Source of the DNA: Bacilli bacterium
GTDB taxonomy: Bacteria > Bacillota_I > Bacilli_A > RFN20 > CAG-449
NCBI GenBank assembly: GCA_900755065.1
Contig: CAAEFC010000043.1
Location: 10,227-74,226 of the forward strand
DNA length: 64,000 nucleotides
Direction of reading: 5' to 3'
The notes below the pieces were generated by a model that had not been told where the DNA came from, made no database searches, and was given only the letters and a program-made list of their open reading frames with translations. Within the stretch, counting starts at the first letter, position 1; each line of letters begins with the position of its first letter. Shown here in pieces: positions 32,653-41,503 of this stretch. A program made the position numbers and the translations under genes.

Positions 32653-33261
32653 TCACTTTTTCGTCAGCCTTTGTTTGCAGAAAGAGACTTTTCCGCATTC
32701 CGGGCAACGTAATCTTCTTTTCGTAATCGTGTGAACGCCGAAGATGTATTCTTTCGCCGTCGGCACGAAGCGGTGCTTGCAATGCGGGCATTCGTAATAT
32801 CCGGTTTCCATGTCGATGATCACGATCACCGCGACACCTAAGAGGATCATCACCGTCGCAAGAGCAATCAAAGCAATCCGGATTCCCGTCTCCATCGGCA
32901 AAAGACCGCCGAGAAGAATCAAGGTAATGCTCCCGGCAAACACGATCAGAAAAATGAGAAATTGAAGGGCAATCTTCTTCCGGTTTTCTTTCTTTTCTTT
33001 CAGCATTTCCATCAGATTCTCTTCCGCGACGTGCCGGTAATCTTCGTCTTCGATGCGACGGCCGCTGAGAAGTTCATTGACGGAAATTCCGAGTTCCTCG
33101 CATAGAGGCATCATCAGAGAGACTTCCGGCAAGCCTCTTCCGCATTCCCACTTTGATACCGTTTTTCCGTCGACGCGAAGTTTATCCGCCAGTTCCTGCT
33201 GCGTAAGATTCTTTTCCTTTCTCATCGCTTTGATGAATTCGCCGATTCTGATCTGATCCAT
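32653..33261 (-). CDS. XRE-family regulator with membrane helices and a zinc ribbon
   Basis: A 202-residue protein with three parts. An HTH_3 domain (about 5-60) contains NLTQQELADKLRVDGKTVSKWECGRGLPEV. Two membrane helices follow (about 96-117 and 125-150). A C-terminal zinc ribbon has CPHCKHRF and CPECGK. The design is that of a membrane-tethered DNA-binding protein whose zinc ribbon lies back in the cytosol. The signal and targets are unknown. A plausible ribosome binding site (AAAGGAAAG) precedes the ATG. It lies alone between the AAA_14 gene and the MFS gene. Confidence 0.85.
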   Translation of the reverse strand: MDQIRIGEFIKAMRKEKNLTQQELADKLRVDGKTVSKWECGRGLPEVSLMMPLCEELGISVNELLSGRRIEDEDYRHVAEENLMEMLKEKKENRKKIALQFLIFLIVFAGSITLILLGGLLPMETGIRIALIALATVMILLGVAVIVIIDMETGYYECPHCKHRFVPTAKEYIFGVHTITKRRLRCPECGKVSFCKQRLTKK

Positions 33262-33332
33262 TTTTCTCTTTCCTTTCTTCTATGCTTATTTTATTCCCCT
33301 GAACGTATCAAGAACACCTACGCTCCGTAGAG

Positions 33333-34490
33333 TTAGAGATCGGAAGAACGCTTTTCGGAAAGTCCGGTTTTTTTCAGAAAGAAAAAGAGAACGCCGACGC
33401 CGAGAACCTGAATGCCGCTTAAAATAAAATAAAGCGCGTTGAATGACAGATTCGTATAGACGAAAGGCGCGAGCAAATCGCCAAGCGCCACGTAAAGGTT
33501 CGAGCAGACGGCAAAAATCAGCACCGCGCGGGTAATCTCTTCTTCGGGCAGAATCCGTTTGACGGTTTCCATGTGCGAAGAAAGAAAAATCCCCCATGCC
33601 AGTCCTCGGAAAGAGGCGTTCAGGATCAGTTTTACCCAATGATTGTACGCGAAAGAAAGAATCAACGATCGCGTCAAAATCAATGCCGAAGCGATGAGAA
33701 GGAGCCGATGCGGCGAAAACTTTTTCCGGTTGACAGCGAACATCGCGAGGATTTCCACGAAAATCTGCAAAGCAAAGGCGTATCCCCAATAGGCGGTACT
33801 CACGCCGTAACTCTTGAAAAAAAGGGAAACATAGGCTTCTTCGATGCTCCACGTTCCCAGAACCAGAACGTAAAAAACCAGATAAATCCGAAACGTCGGA
33901 TTCGCCAGTACCTGAGAAAAGGTGATCTTCGTCGAATTCGCTTCCTCCTCTTCTCCGCTTTTGATCGTAAAATACAGGAACTCCACGATGACGAAAATCA
34001 ATCCGGCGATCAGAAAGACCGTTTTGTACCCGGTCCATTCGATGAATTTTCCTCCGATCAGCGTTCCGAAAAGGTATCCGACCGATCCGAAGACCCGCGT
34101 TCTGGCGTACAGGGTGTGTTCTTCGGAAGAAATTTTCACCGCGATTCCGTCCTGAAACGAAAAGAATGTGTTGTTGTGCAAGGCGAAAACGATCGTCAGC
34201 GCAGAAAGACAGACGAAATCCGAAACGAAGCCCATGAGCATCATCACGACCAATTGAGCGAAGATCAGAATGCGGATCAGAAGAAGATTCCGTTTCGCCT
34301 TTCCGGACAATTTTCCGTAGAAAAGGCTTCCCGTCAGACAAAACAGAGGAATCAAAGCGATCAGAATTCCCTTTTTTCCTTCTTCAATGCCGACCGAACT
34401 GAAATAAAGCGCCAGAAAAGGAGAAAACAGCGCGTCGGAAAAGAAACTGAGAAGATAGATGACGTTAATTTTTGGAATTTGTTTTTTCAT
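33333..34490 (-). CDS. Major facilitator superfamily transporter, MFS_1-like
   Basis: A 385-residue transporter with about 12 membrane helices, in the MFS_1_like/LacY-nucleoside symporter branch. The N-terminus INVIYLLSFFSDALFSPFLALYF is typical. The loop between helices 2 and 3 (YGKLSGKAKRN) carries the conserved motif A position, repeated in the second half as FAVNRKKFSPHR. The substrate cannot be read. The ATG at 34490 lies inside the 3' end of the P-type ATPase gene (26-base overlap), so the two are co-translated and may act on related solutes. There is no clear ribosome binding site, which also favours coupling. Confidence 0.82.
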   Translation of the reverse strand: MKKQIPKINVIYLLSFFSDALFSPFLALYFSSVGIEEGKKGILIALIPLFCLTGSLFYGKLSGKAKRNLLLIRILIFAQLVVMMLMGFVSDFVCLSALTIVFALHNNTFFSFQDGIAVKISSEEHTLYARTRVFGSVGYLFGTLIGGKFIEWTGYKTVFLIAGLIFVIVEFLYFTIKSGEEEEANSTKITFSQVLANPTFRIYLVFYVLVLGTWSIEEAYVSLFFKSYGVSTAYWGYAFALQIFVEILAMFAVNRKKFSPHRLLLIASALILTRSLILSFAYNHWVKLILNASFRGLAWGIFLSSHMETVKRILPEEEITRAVLIFAVCSNLYVALGDLLAPFVYTNLSFNALYFILSGIQVLGVGVLFFFLKKTGLSEKRSSDL

Positions 34491-36984
34491 TTTTTGCGAC
34501 GATTTTCCCGGAAAGATATTCTCCGGCAAAGAAGACGATCACCGCGACACCCAGAGAAAGGACGATCAATAGTATTTCCGGAACGTTGAGTTCGTATACC
34601 CGGAATCCCGTAAAATCCCATCCGATCAGAGGCGGAACGAAAATCAGAAGCGTACCGATGATGAGCATCAGGAAATAGACCGAAAGACGATACGCGTTGA
34701 ACGGATAGCAATAATACGCCAGAATCACGAGACCGATAAAGGAAAGCGAAATTCCGCCGACGGTCTGAACCATCTCGCTCCGGCAGGAGAAGAGTTCCAG
34801 ATTGCAGAAAACGAGGGCGAAAACGGTAACCAGGATCAGCGCGATCGCCGAAGGAAGGCATTTCGCAATCACGTTTCTGAAAAAGTTTCCTTTGACGAGT
34901 TCCTTATTCGGCTGCAAAGCCAGAAGGAAAGAAGGAATGCCGATGACGGCCACTTCCAGCACTTGCAGGTTGATCGGCTCGTACGGGTAGAACGTCGAAG
35001 CCGAAAGCACGATGGCGAAGATCGTCTTCATCAGGAACAGGGAGGCGACAGCCTGAACGTTGTTGATGACGCGGCGGCCTTCTTCCACGATTTTCGGCAT
35101 CGAAGCGAAATTGGAATCCATCAGCACCAACTGAGCGACATTCCGGCTGGCTTCCGAACCTCCCGCCATGGCGATCGAACAGTCCGAACGTTTCATCGCC
35201 AGAATGTCGTTTACCCCGTCGCCGGTCATCGCCACGGTGTGTCCGGCCGCTTTCAGAGCCTGCACCAGCGTCGCTTTCTGTTCGGGCGCCACACGACCGA
35301 ATACGCTGTATTTTGTCGCCGCTTCGCCGACTTCTTCCAGAGAAAGACCTTCCAGAGAAATGCACCGATCGGCGTTTTCAACCCCGACTTCTCTGGCGAT
35401 GACGCTTACGGTCTGAGGATTGTCTCCTGAAATGATCTTGATGTCCACGCCGTTTTCCTTGAACCAGCGAATGGTATCGTACGCCTCTTCGCGGATATGA
35501 TCCTTGATGATATAGGAAGCGATCGGGCGAGGCGTTCCCTTGATTTCGTCGTCGAATCCGTCAACGCGCGCCAAAAGAATCACGCGGTATCCCTGCAAGG
35601 TATACTTTTCCAGTTCCTTGACGATCTTATCGTCCGGTTTCAGCACGAATTCCGGCGCGCCGACGACAAAGGAGCCGATTCCCTCGAATTCCATCGCGGA
35701 CATCTTCCGCGAGGACGAAAACGGAAGTTTCCGGACAACCTTGTATTTTTCCTCGCACTTGTAATGGTCCAGAATCGCCAGAGCCGTCTGATTCCGTTCT
35801 TCAAAACCGTTCATCAGATTGTACACCAACGCGTGCGAATCAAGCGAATCGTCGTATACGATCTCGCCTTCGACGCGCATCGTTCCGTCGGTGATCGTTC
35901 CGGTTTTATCCAGGCAGAGCACATCGACCCGGGCCAACGATTCGACCGAATAGGTGTCCTGCACCAAAGCCTTATAGGTGGAAAGATTGATCTGCGCGAC
36001 GAAAAGAGTAACCGAAGTCGTCAGGTACAGTCCCGAAGGAATCATCGCGACCATCGATCCGGCCGCATTCAGAATCACCAGTTTGATGGTTTCCGCATCG
36101 GTAGCGAAGCCGTAATCCCTTCCCCACGCCATCAAAAACATCGCGATTCCCAACGGAATCACCGCGTAGGAAACCCATCGGATAATGCTGTTCAGCGTTT
36201 TCAGGATCTGAGAATTGTTCTTCTTGTATTTCTTGACCTTGCTCTGCAATTGCGAGATATAGGAGTTTTTCCCCACCCGTTCGACTTTGGCGTAGCAACT
36301 GCCGCCGGAAATGAAAGAGCCGGCGAACAGGATATCGCCTTTCCCTTTTTTGACGGGAAGCGTTTCCCCGGTGAGAAGCGACTCATTGACCTCGACCTGC
36401 CCCTCCTGAATCACCGAATCGGCGGTAACCTTTTTTCCGTTGAGGAACTGAACGATGTCGTCGAGAACCAGGTCGTCGGCGTCGACTTCGTACTGAATGC
36501 CGTTCCGTATGACGATCGTCCGGACGTTGGCTAACACCGCGAGTTTGTCGATTTTGATTTTCGCGCGGATTTCCTGATAAATCCCGATCAGCAAATTGCA
36601 CGAGATGATGACCAGAAAGGTGCAGTTCATCGGTTTCGCCCCGACGGCCAGAAGAACCGCGCCGATCAGATACAGCAGAATGTTGAGAAAGGTGAACAGA
36701 TTTTTGCAGATGATCCCGATGACCGTCTTCTTGTTCTTATCCCTGCATTTGTTGGTCAGACCATCCTTCTTCCGGGAAGCGATTTCTTCGTCGGACAAGC
36801 CTTCGGAAATCTCCGGGTGATAACGGACGATCCGGTCTCCGCCTTTCAGAAAAGCGTTGTTGAATTCTCTGGTTTTTTCCAGATCGGAATAATCTTCGCT
36901 TTCGTCTTCGGCGATCAGGTGCTTCTTTCCTTTTTTGATGATTTTGATCTGCGTCGTTTCGTCCGTATATCTTTTTTTGCTCAT
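34465..36984 (-). CDS. P-type cation ATPase, CtpE-like
   Basis: An 839-residue P-type ATPase. A long charged cytosolic N-terminus (1-85) is followed by helices M1-M2, an actuator with LLTGETLPV (about 203-211), M3-M4, DKTGT (Asp359), a nucleotide-binding domain with VVGAPEFVL, a hinge [18 protein letters not shown], and C-terminal helices. The layout and the VNDILAMK form resemble the CtpE group of calcium-linked exporters. The M4 motif reads IPSGL (315-319), with Ser where most P2 pumps have Glu, so ion binding may differ. The ATG at 36984 follows GGAGAAGG. The MFS gene overlaps its end. Confidence 0.88.
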   Translation of the reverse strand: MSKKRYTDETTQIKIIKKGKKHLIAEDESEDYSDLEKTREFNNAFLKGGDRIVRYHPEISEGLSDEEIASRKKDGLTNKCRDKNKKTVIGIICKNLFTFLNILLYLIGAVLLAVGAKPMNCTFLVIISCNLLIGIYQEIRAKIKIDKLAVLANVRTIVIRNGIQYEVDADDLVLDDIVQFLNGKKVTADSVIQEGQVEVNESLLTGETLPVKKGKGDILFAGSFISGGSCYAKVERVGKNSYISQLQSKVKKYKKNNSQILKTLNSIIRWVSYAVIPLGIAMFLMAWGRDYGFATDAETIKLVILNAAGSMVAMIPSGLYLTTSVTLFVAQINLSTYKALVQDTYSVESLARVDVLCLDKTGTITDGTMRVEGEIVYDDSLDSHALVYNLMNGFEERNQTALAILDHYKCEEKYKVVRKLPFSSSRKMSAMEFEGIGSFVVGAPEFVLKPDDKIVKELEKYTLQGYRVILLARVDGFDDEIKGTPRPIASYIIKDHIREEAYDTIRWFKENGVDIKIISGDNPQTVSVIAREVGVENADRCISLEGLSLEEVGEAATKYSVFGRVAPEQKATLVQALKAAGHTVAMTGDGVNDILAMKRSDCSIAMAGGSEASRNVAQLVLMDSNFASMPKIVEEGRRVINNVQAVASLFLMKTIFAIVLSASTFYPYEPINLQVLEVAVIGIPSFLLALQPNKELVKGNFFRNVIAKCLPSAIALILVTVFALVFCNLELFSCRSEMVQTVGGISLSFIGLVILAYYCYPFNAYRLSVYFLMLIIGTLLIFVPPLIGWDFTGFRVYELNVPEILLIVLSLGVAVIVFFAGEYLSGKIVAKNEKTNSKN

Positions 36985-37029
36985 GGTCCGACCCTTCTCC
37001 GTGTTCAAGTATCAAGTATAACAAAAAAA

Positions 37030-37059
37030 CGAAAAAAGTGCGATACTTCCCGCACTTTT
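37030..37059 (-). terminator. Rho-independent terminator of the SpoVIF-like gene
   Basis: AAAGTGCG and CGCACTTT pair around eight bases and are followed by six T on the minus strand; the hairpin starts at the stop codon of the gene. Confidence 0.8.
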
Positions 37060-37297
37060 ACAGAACATTTTTCAGATCTTTCGGAATCTTGTCTTTTTTG
37101 ATCGCGTTGAGAATCTTTTCCTCTTTTTCCTTGGAGACGTCCTTGCCCGCCAGTTTGGCGACCTCCTTGATCAGTTTCCGAATGTTTTTCTCATCCGAAA
37201 GGTCCTGATTCGAAGCCTGTTTGGCCAGTTTGATGATATCTTCTTTCTTGACGTTCGTCTTCTCTTCCACTTTTGAAAAAATACTCTTGTCTTCCAT
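37058..37297 (-). CDS. SpoVIF-like small protein
   Basis: A 79-residue, highly charged helical protein. FSKVEEKTNVKKEDIIKLAKQ, then NIRKLIKEVAKLAG and KEKEEKILNAIKKDKIPKDL match my memory of stage VI sporulation protein F in both length and pattern (spore coat assembly factor in Bacillus). No other sporulation gene is in the window. It lies 45 bases downstream of der on the same strand and ends in a terminator, so it may be read as the last gene of the cmk-der operon. Confidence 0.7.
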   Translation of the reverse strand: MEDKSIFSKVEEKTNVKKEDIIKLAKQASNQDLSDEKNIRKLIKEVAKLAGKDVSKEKEEKILNAIKKDKIPKDLKNVL

Positions 37298-37342
37298 ATA
37301 ACCCCACCTAGGCTAATATATGAGAGAAAATGAGAAATGCGC

Positions 37343-38650
37343 CTATTTTCGGTTGCGGCAGACGATTTTAATCGGCGATCCGGTGAATTCAAAACTCTCC
37401 CGCAGGCGGTTTTCGAGAAATCTCCGGTAAGAAAAGTGCATATAATCCGCATTGTTGACCGACAAAACGAACGTCGGCGGACAGACGTCGACTTGCGAAG
37501 CGAAATAGATTTTCAGTCTTCCTCCGTTGAACACCGGCGTCGGATTGAGAATCTGCGCTTCCGAAACGATGTCGTTCAACAGCGAAGTGCCTGCGCGGAA
37601 GTGATAGGAACGATACGCCTGAACGATTTCCGGAAAAATCGTCTGAATGCGCGTCTTGTCTTTCGCCGAAACGAAAACGATCGGCGCATAATCGAGAAAT
37701 TTGAATTCGGCGCGGATTTTCTTCGCGAATTCCTGCATGCTCTTTTCTCCGTGTTCGATCAAATCCCATTTATTGACGACGATGACGATCGCTTTGTTTT
37801 CTTCCATCGCATATCCGACGATATGCTTATCCTGAGCGAGAATGCCTTCGGAAGCGTCGAGAACTAACAGCACGACGTCGCTTCTGGAAACGGAACTCAG
37901 CGCCCGTAATGCGGCGTAGCGGTCGACCGCCTCGAAGATTTTTCCCCGCTTTTTCAATCCGGCGGTATCGATGACGACGTAGTTCTGATCGTCCCTTTTA
38001 AACGGCGTATCGATCGAATCTCTCGTCGTTCCTTCAATGTCCGAAACGATCACTCTGTCCTGATTCAAAATCGCGTTGGTCAGCGACGATTTTCCCACGT
38101 TCGGCCTTCCGATCAGCGAAAAACAAATCGCGTCGTTATATTCTTTTTGCTTCCTGTCGGGAAGCGTCGCGATGATGCGGTCGAGAAGATCGCCGATACC
38201 GATGCCGTGCGAAGAGGAGATCGCCGTCGGCTCGCCGATGCCCAGCGCGTAAAACTCGCTGAGTTGAGGAAGTTGCTCCGCATTGTCGATCTTATTGACC
38301 GCGAGGATCACCGGTTTATGCGATTTATACAGCATTTTGCAGGCAAAACGGTCATCTTCGGTGACGCCGATTTTCCCGTCCGCGACATAGAGAATGACGT
38401 CTGCTTCTTCCATGGCGATTTCCACCTGCGCGCGGATCTGCTTCTGAAACGGCGCGTTCCGGATCTCGATTCCGCCGGTGTCGATCAGCGTAAAGTCTTT
38501 CGTCAGCCAGTTTGCTCTTCCGTAAAGGCGATCCCGGGTAATGCCTGCCTGATCGTCGACGATCGCGCTCCGCTGGCCGATGATCCGGTTGAACAGCGTG
38601 GATTTACCGACATTCGGTGAACCGACGATCGCGACGATTCCTTTACTCAT
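37343..38650 (-). CDS. der: Ribosome biogenesis GTPase Der (EngA)
   Basis: A 435-residue GTPase with tandem G domains, required for 50S subunit maturation. G domain 1 has GSPNVGKST (10-18), DTGG and NKID. G domain 2 has GRPNVGKSS, DTAGLKKRGK and NKWDL. The C-terminal KH-like domain (about 350-435) holds the PTPVFNGGRLKIYFASQ segment typical of Der. The ATG at 38650 overlaps the cmk stop codon by eight bases, giving translational coupling in the cmk-der arrangement common in Firmicutes. A longer reading frame to 38695 lies inside cmk and is not used. Confidence 0.96.
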   Translation of the reverse strand: MSKGIVAIVGSPNVGKSTLFNRIIGQRSAIVDDQAGITRDRLYGRANWLTKDFTLIDTGGIEIRNAPFQKQIRAQVEIAMEEADVILYVADGKIGVTEDDRFACKMLYKSHKPVILAVNKIDNAEQLPQLSEFYALGIGEPTAISSSHGIGIGDLLDRIIATLPDRKQKEYNDAICFSLIGRPNVGKSSLTNAILNQDRVIVSDIEGTTRDSIDTPFKRDDQNYVVIDTAGLKKRGKIFEAVDRYAALRALSSVSRSDVVLLVLDASEGILAQDKHIVGYAMEENKAIVIVVNKWDLIEHGEKSMQEFAKKIRAEFKFLDYAPIVFVSAKDKTRIQTIFPEIVQAYRSYHFRAGTSLLNDIVSEAQILNPTPVFNGGRLKIYFASQVDVCPPTFVLSVNNADYMHFSYRRFLENRLRESFEFTGSPIKIVCRNRK

Positions 38651-39311
38651 TGCCGAATTCCACCTTTTCTTCGATGATGCGGATGATCGTTTCAACCGCT
38701 TCGTCGGCCGTCATGAACGAGGTGTCGACGGCAATCGCGTCTTCGGCCTGTTTCAACGGAGCGAAATCGCGATGCGAGTCGATGTAATCCCGACGTTCGA
38801 GATCCTTTTCGACGTCTTCCAGCGTGCAGGGAATTCCTTTGGAAATGTTTTCGAGAAAGCGCCTCTTGGCTCTTTCCTTGATCGAGGCCACCTGAAAAAT
38901 TTTCACGTCCGCGTGAGGAAGAACGTAGGTGCCGATGTCTCTTCCGTCCATCACGATCGAAATGTCTTTCGCCATTTCCCTTTGCTGTTCCACCAGAAAA
39001 AGGCGGACGCCCTTGTTCGCCGCGATGTAGGAAACATTGTCCACGACCCTCTGCGTCCGGATTTCCGATGTCACGTCCTCGCCGTTGAGCAGAACCTTCC
39101 CGTCGATCGACAGATTGATTTTGATTTCCGGCAGACAGCGGACGACTTCCTCGTCGTTCCGGCAGTCGATGTTGTGATTCAGCGCGTACAGCGTGACCGA
39201 ACGGTACATCGCACCCGTGTCGACGTACACGAATCCCAGCCTTTTCGCCACTCCTTTGGCTACCGTCGATTTCCCGGCCGCCGAAGGTCCGTCAATTGCA
39301 ATCGTAATCAT
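38643..39311 (-). CDS. cmk: Cytidylate kinase
   Basis: A 222-residue (d)CMP kinase that uses ATP to make CDP and dCDP in the cytosol. The P-loop is GPSAAGKST (8-16), followed by YVDTGAMYRS, the CMP-binding insert with SYIAANKGVR and MDGRDIGTYVLPHAD, and a lid with RAKRRF. Length and order are normal for the bacterial enzyme. It follows the small membrane protein gene by nine bases and overlaps der. Confidence 0.96.
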   Translation of the reverse strand: MITIAIDGPSAAGKSTVAKGVAKRLGFVYVDTGAMYRSVTLYALNHNIDCRNDEEVVRCLPEIKINLSIDGKVLLNGEDVTSEIRTQRVVDNVSYIAANKGVRLFLVEQQREMAKDISIVMDGRDIGTYVLPHADVKIFQVASIKERAKRRFLENISKGIPCTLEDVEKDLERRDYIDSHRDFAPLKQAEDAIAVDTSFMTADEAVETIIRIIEEKVEFGNE

Positions 39312-39320
39312 ATATCCTCC

Positions 39321-39692
39321 TCAACGATTCAGCAGAATCAAGATCAGAACGATCAAAAGAACCGCGATCAGCGCAATGCCTCCGATCAGCAAACTTCCGT
39401 TCCGGATTTTTCTCATCTTGACTTTCTGAGCCTCTTTTTTCTTCTTCCGGATTTCTTCCTGAGCCATCATCACCGTGTATTCGTCATGGGCTTTGATCAG
39501 TTGATCCAGCGAAATCGAAAGCGTGGATTTCTTGATGTGTTCGCTCTTCAACGTTTCTTCGTTCATCGCCACATCGTTCTCCGCAGAGTCTTCTTCCGGA
39601 ATCGAATAAGGATTCTCGAAACGGTATGTGTCCATTTCGGAAATTTCTTCACGGTGCTTCTTGTATTTCTCAACGCGGGTCTTGTTTTCCAT
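39321..39692 (-). CDS. Tail-anchored hypothetical protein of the cmk-der operon
   Basis: A 123-residue protein. The first 85 residues are charged and helical (around TLSISLDQLIKAHDEYTVMMAQEEIRKKKKEAQKV), and a single C-terminal membrane helix follows (GSLLIGGIALIAVLLIVLILILL), so it is tail-anchored with a cytosolic domain. I do not recognise the family. The ATG has GGAAAGG upstream and an extended -10 promoter precedes it, making it the first gene of the cmk-der transcript. That position suggests a housekeeping role, for example at the membrane-ribosome or division interface, which is only an inference. Confidence 0.7.
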   Translation of the reverse strand: MENKTRVEKYKKHREEISEMDTYRFENPYSIPEEDSAENDVAMNEETLKSEHIKKSTLSISLDQLIKAHDEYTVMMAQEEIRKKKKEAQKVKMRKIRNGSLLIGGIALIAVLLIVLILILLNR

Positions 39693-39736
39693 AAATCCAG
39701 CCTTTCCTTAGATATTTTAATGGATATGCTACGAAA

Positions 39737-39745
39737 ATCATAGCA
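39737..39745 (-). promoter_or_regulatory. Extended -10 promoter of the cmk-der operon
   Basis: On the minus strand TGC-TATGAT, the same extended -10 form as before the Cof phosphatase gene; the -35 region has no good match. Confidence 0.45.
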
Positions 39746-39820
39746 AATTTCGCTTTTCTTTCCCTTTTGTTTTTGCAAATCGGAAATTTGATTTGAAAAA
39801 AATGAAAATGAAACGATCCC

Positions 39821-40687
39821 TTAAACCGCCTGTATCTTCTTCGTGATTTCCGTAAAGAATTCTTTGCCCCAAAGGTCGAGTTCGGATTTGTCTTTGATGA
39901 ACGGCAGAACATCTTCCTTCGCGTATTCAAAGTTTACCTGTTCAAATCTTTCGTTCAGCATCGCTTTTAAACCTTCGATCGTCAAATTCTCTTTTTCGCC
40001 TATAAATCCCGACTGAACCAATTTGGCTTTCAGATTCTGCAAATTCACTTTTGCGCCGATCGAGAGAAAGAACACGAAGTCATAAAAGTCTCTGCCTTTC
40101 ACTCTTGACCGCCAATTCCGGCAAAGGCAGGCGTGTATTTTCCCGGCAAACAGGGACGGCAGATCATACAATCTCACCTGATACGGTGAAGGCAACAGTC
40201 CGAATTTCGTTTCGTAGGTAGCGCCCGCAGGCGGACAGATGTCCACTTTAAACTTAATTCGGATCGTTTCTTCCTGATGAATGATCCGGGTATCCTCGCT
40301 ATCTCCGTAAAAACTGAAAAAATGCTCTCGGGTATTGCCTTTCAAAAATGCCGATTTTACCGTAGATTCGCGCGATTTGATCTTTTCTTCTGCGTGGAAA
40401 CAAAGACCTAACGATCGGACTTCGCTTTCAATGCATGAAAAGTATTTCGTCAGGTCAAATCCGGGATTTGGCGAAATCAAAGAAAAGTCCAGATCTTCAC
40501 TGAAACGATCCAATCCGTAAAAAATGCGAAGCGCGGTTCCGCCGTAAAAAGCGGCCTCTTTGAAAAAACCGCCGCGCGAAAGACCGCACAGAACGACTTC
40601 CTGAACAATCTCCTTAATGGCATTTTTCTTGTCTTCGACATTCTTTATCGGATATTTGGAAAGCATCTGATCGAACACGCGCTGCAT
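39821..40687 (-). CDS. AbiEii-type nucleotidyltransferase toxin
   Basis: A 288-residue protein of the AbiEii/DUF1814 nucleotidyltransferase family, the toxin part of type IV AbiE toxin-antitoxin modules. The hallmark is GGTALRIFYGLDRFSEDLDF (49-68), with the GGT loop and metal-binding Asp65 and Asp67; a basic KGRDFYDFVFF motif comes later. Family toxins transfer nucleotides, in characterised relatives to tRNA 3' ends. The gene begins one base after the antitoxin stop codon, the normal order. It is AT-richer than the adjoining der and ROK genes. Activity looks intact. Confidence 0.85.
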   Translation of the reverse strand: MQRVFDQMLSKYPIKNVEDKKNAIKEIVQEVVLCGLSRGGFFKEAAFYGGTALRIFYGLDRFSEDLDFSLISPNPGFDLTKYFSCIESEVRSLGLCFHAEEKIKSRESTVKSAFLKGNTREHFFSFYGDSEDTRIIHQEETIRIKFKVDICPPAGATYETKFGLLPSPYQVRLYDLPSLFAGKIHACLCRNWRSRVKGRDFYDFVFFLSIGAKVNLQNLKAKLVQSGFIGEKENLTIEGLKAMLNERFEQVNFEYAKEDVLPFIKDKSELDLWGKEFFTEITKKIQAV

Positions 40688-40688
40688 T

Positions 40689-41276
40689 TTATTTTTCTCC
40701 TTTCAGATATTTGGAAAGCAAATTCAGATTCATCGAATGGTAAAGCGGTGCCAGTTGAAGGAGGTCTCGCCGATTGAGTTTGTCAAAGTCCTCTTCATGG
40801 ATGCGCAAATCTTCAAATAGCATCCGTTTTAATTCTTTGATCGTCCTTACGGGCGGCATGATGTACAACTTGTCGCAAAGCGCCTTTTCGGCTGTCGCCA
40901 TCTGAAAAGAATAGCCGTCTTCCCGAAAGGCTGTTACGCCTAAATGATAGACGCTCTCCGGCACATCCCGGTAAATATACGTCCCGTAGCGATTCGTGTA
41001 GGTTTTTATCTTCCTCTTGTGGATCGTCGCGCAGGTAAAAACGTTATACACCCTTTCCGGAATCAGTTTCCGCAAAGACAAAACATAGTCGAACGAAAGG
41101 TAAGACGGACCGTAAATAAACTGGGCGAGTTTCGCACCGTGTGCATTCGGATCGGTTTCGTAAATTCCTCTTACCAGAGGAAACAACTTACCGCTTCGGA
41201 TATCCCGGGCAATCTTCCCTTTCGGGTCAGCCAGATAGCCATACTGTTCTTTGAGTTGCTGAGAAGTGATAATCAT
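40689..41276 (-). CDS. AbiEi-type antitoxin/transcriptional regulator
   Basis: A 195-residue protein with an N-terminal winged-helix AbiEi_4-like domain (about 1-55; GYLADPKGKIARDIRSGKLF then VRGIYE) and a C-terminal AbiEi domain holding FIYGPSYLSFDYVLSLRKLIPE, the typical ATIHKRK... loop and a MATAEKALCDKLY helix. Family antitoxins neutralise AbiEii, often without stable contact, and repress the operon. AAGGAG precedes the ATG. An upstream promoter with inverted repeats fits autoregulation. Confidence 0.85.
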   Translation of the reverse strand: MIITSQQLKEQYGYLADPKGKIARDIRSGKLFPLVRGIYETDPNAHGAKLAQFIYGPSYLSFDYVLSLRKLIPERVYNVFTCATIHKRKIKTYTNRYGTYIYRDVPESVYHLGVTAFREDGYSFQMATAEKALCDKLYIMPPVRTIKELKRMLFEDLRIHEEDFDKLNRRDLLQLAPLYHSMNLNLLSKYLKGEK

Positions 41277-41300
41277 GCGGCTCTCCTTCCGGACAAATAT

Positions 41301-41372
41301 ATTGTATCCTATTTTTTGAAAAAAACAAATCTAAACTGTCTGTTTTCTCCAAATAGTTGTATTTTTTGCAAC
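41301..41372 (-). promoter_or_regulatory. Promoter of the AbiE-type operon with inverted repeats
   Basis: On the minus strand TTGTTT (41323-41328), 16 bases, TACAAT (41301-41306). Upstream lie AAAC-N5-GTTT (41333-41345) and GTTG-N9-CAAC (41356-41372), short repeats that may be antitoxin sites. Confidence 0.45.
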
Positions 41373-41476
41373 TTTCCGGAGCAAACAAACATTTTTATTT
41401 CCCGTTCCCGTACGTCATCGGCAGAAGAAAATCGTTTTCTTTTCCGGATTTGATGAATTCGCCCGAAGAGAAAGCG

Positions 41477-41482
41477 TATAAT
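41477..41482 (+). promoter_or_regulatory. -10 box of the ROK kinase gene
   Basis: TATAAT 22 bases before the ATG at 41504, with AAAGGCGG between. The -35 region is poor, so an activator or a weak promoter is possible. Confidence 0.45.
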
Positions 41483-41503
41483 AGGGGCAAAGGCGGTTGA
41501 AAA

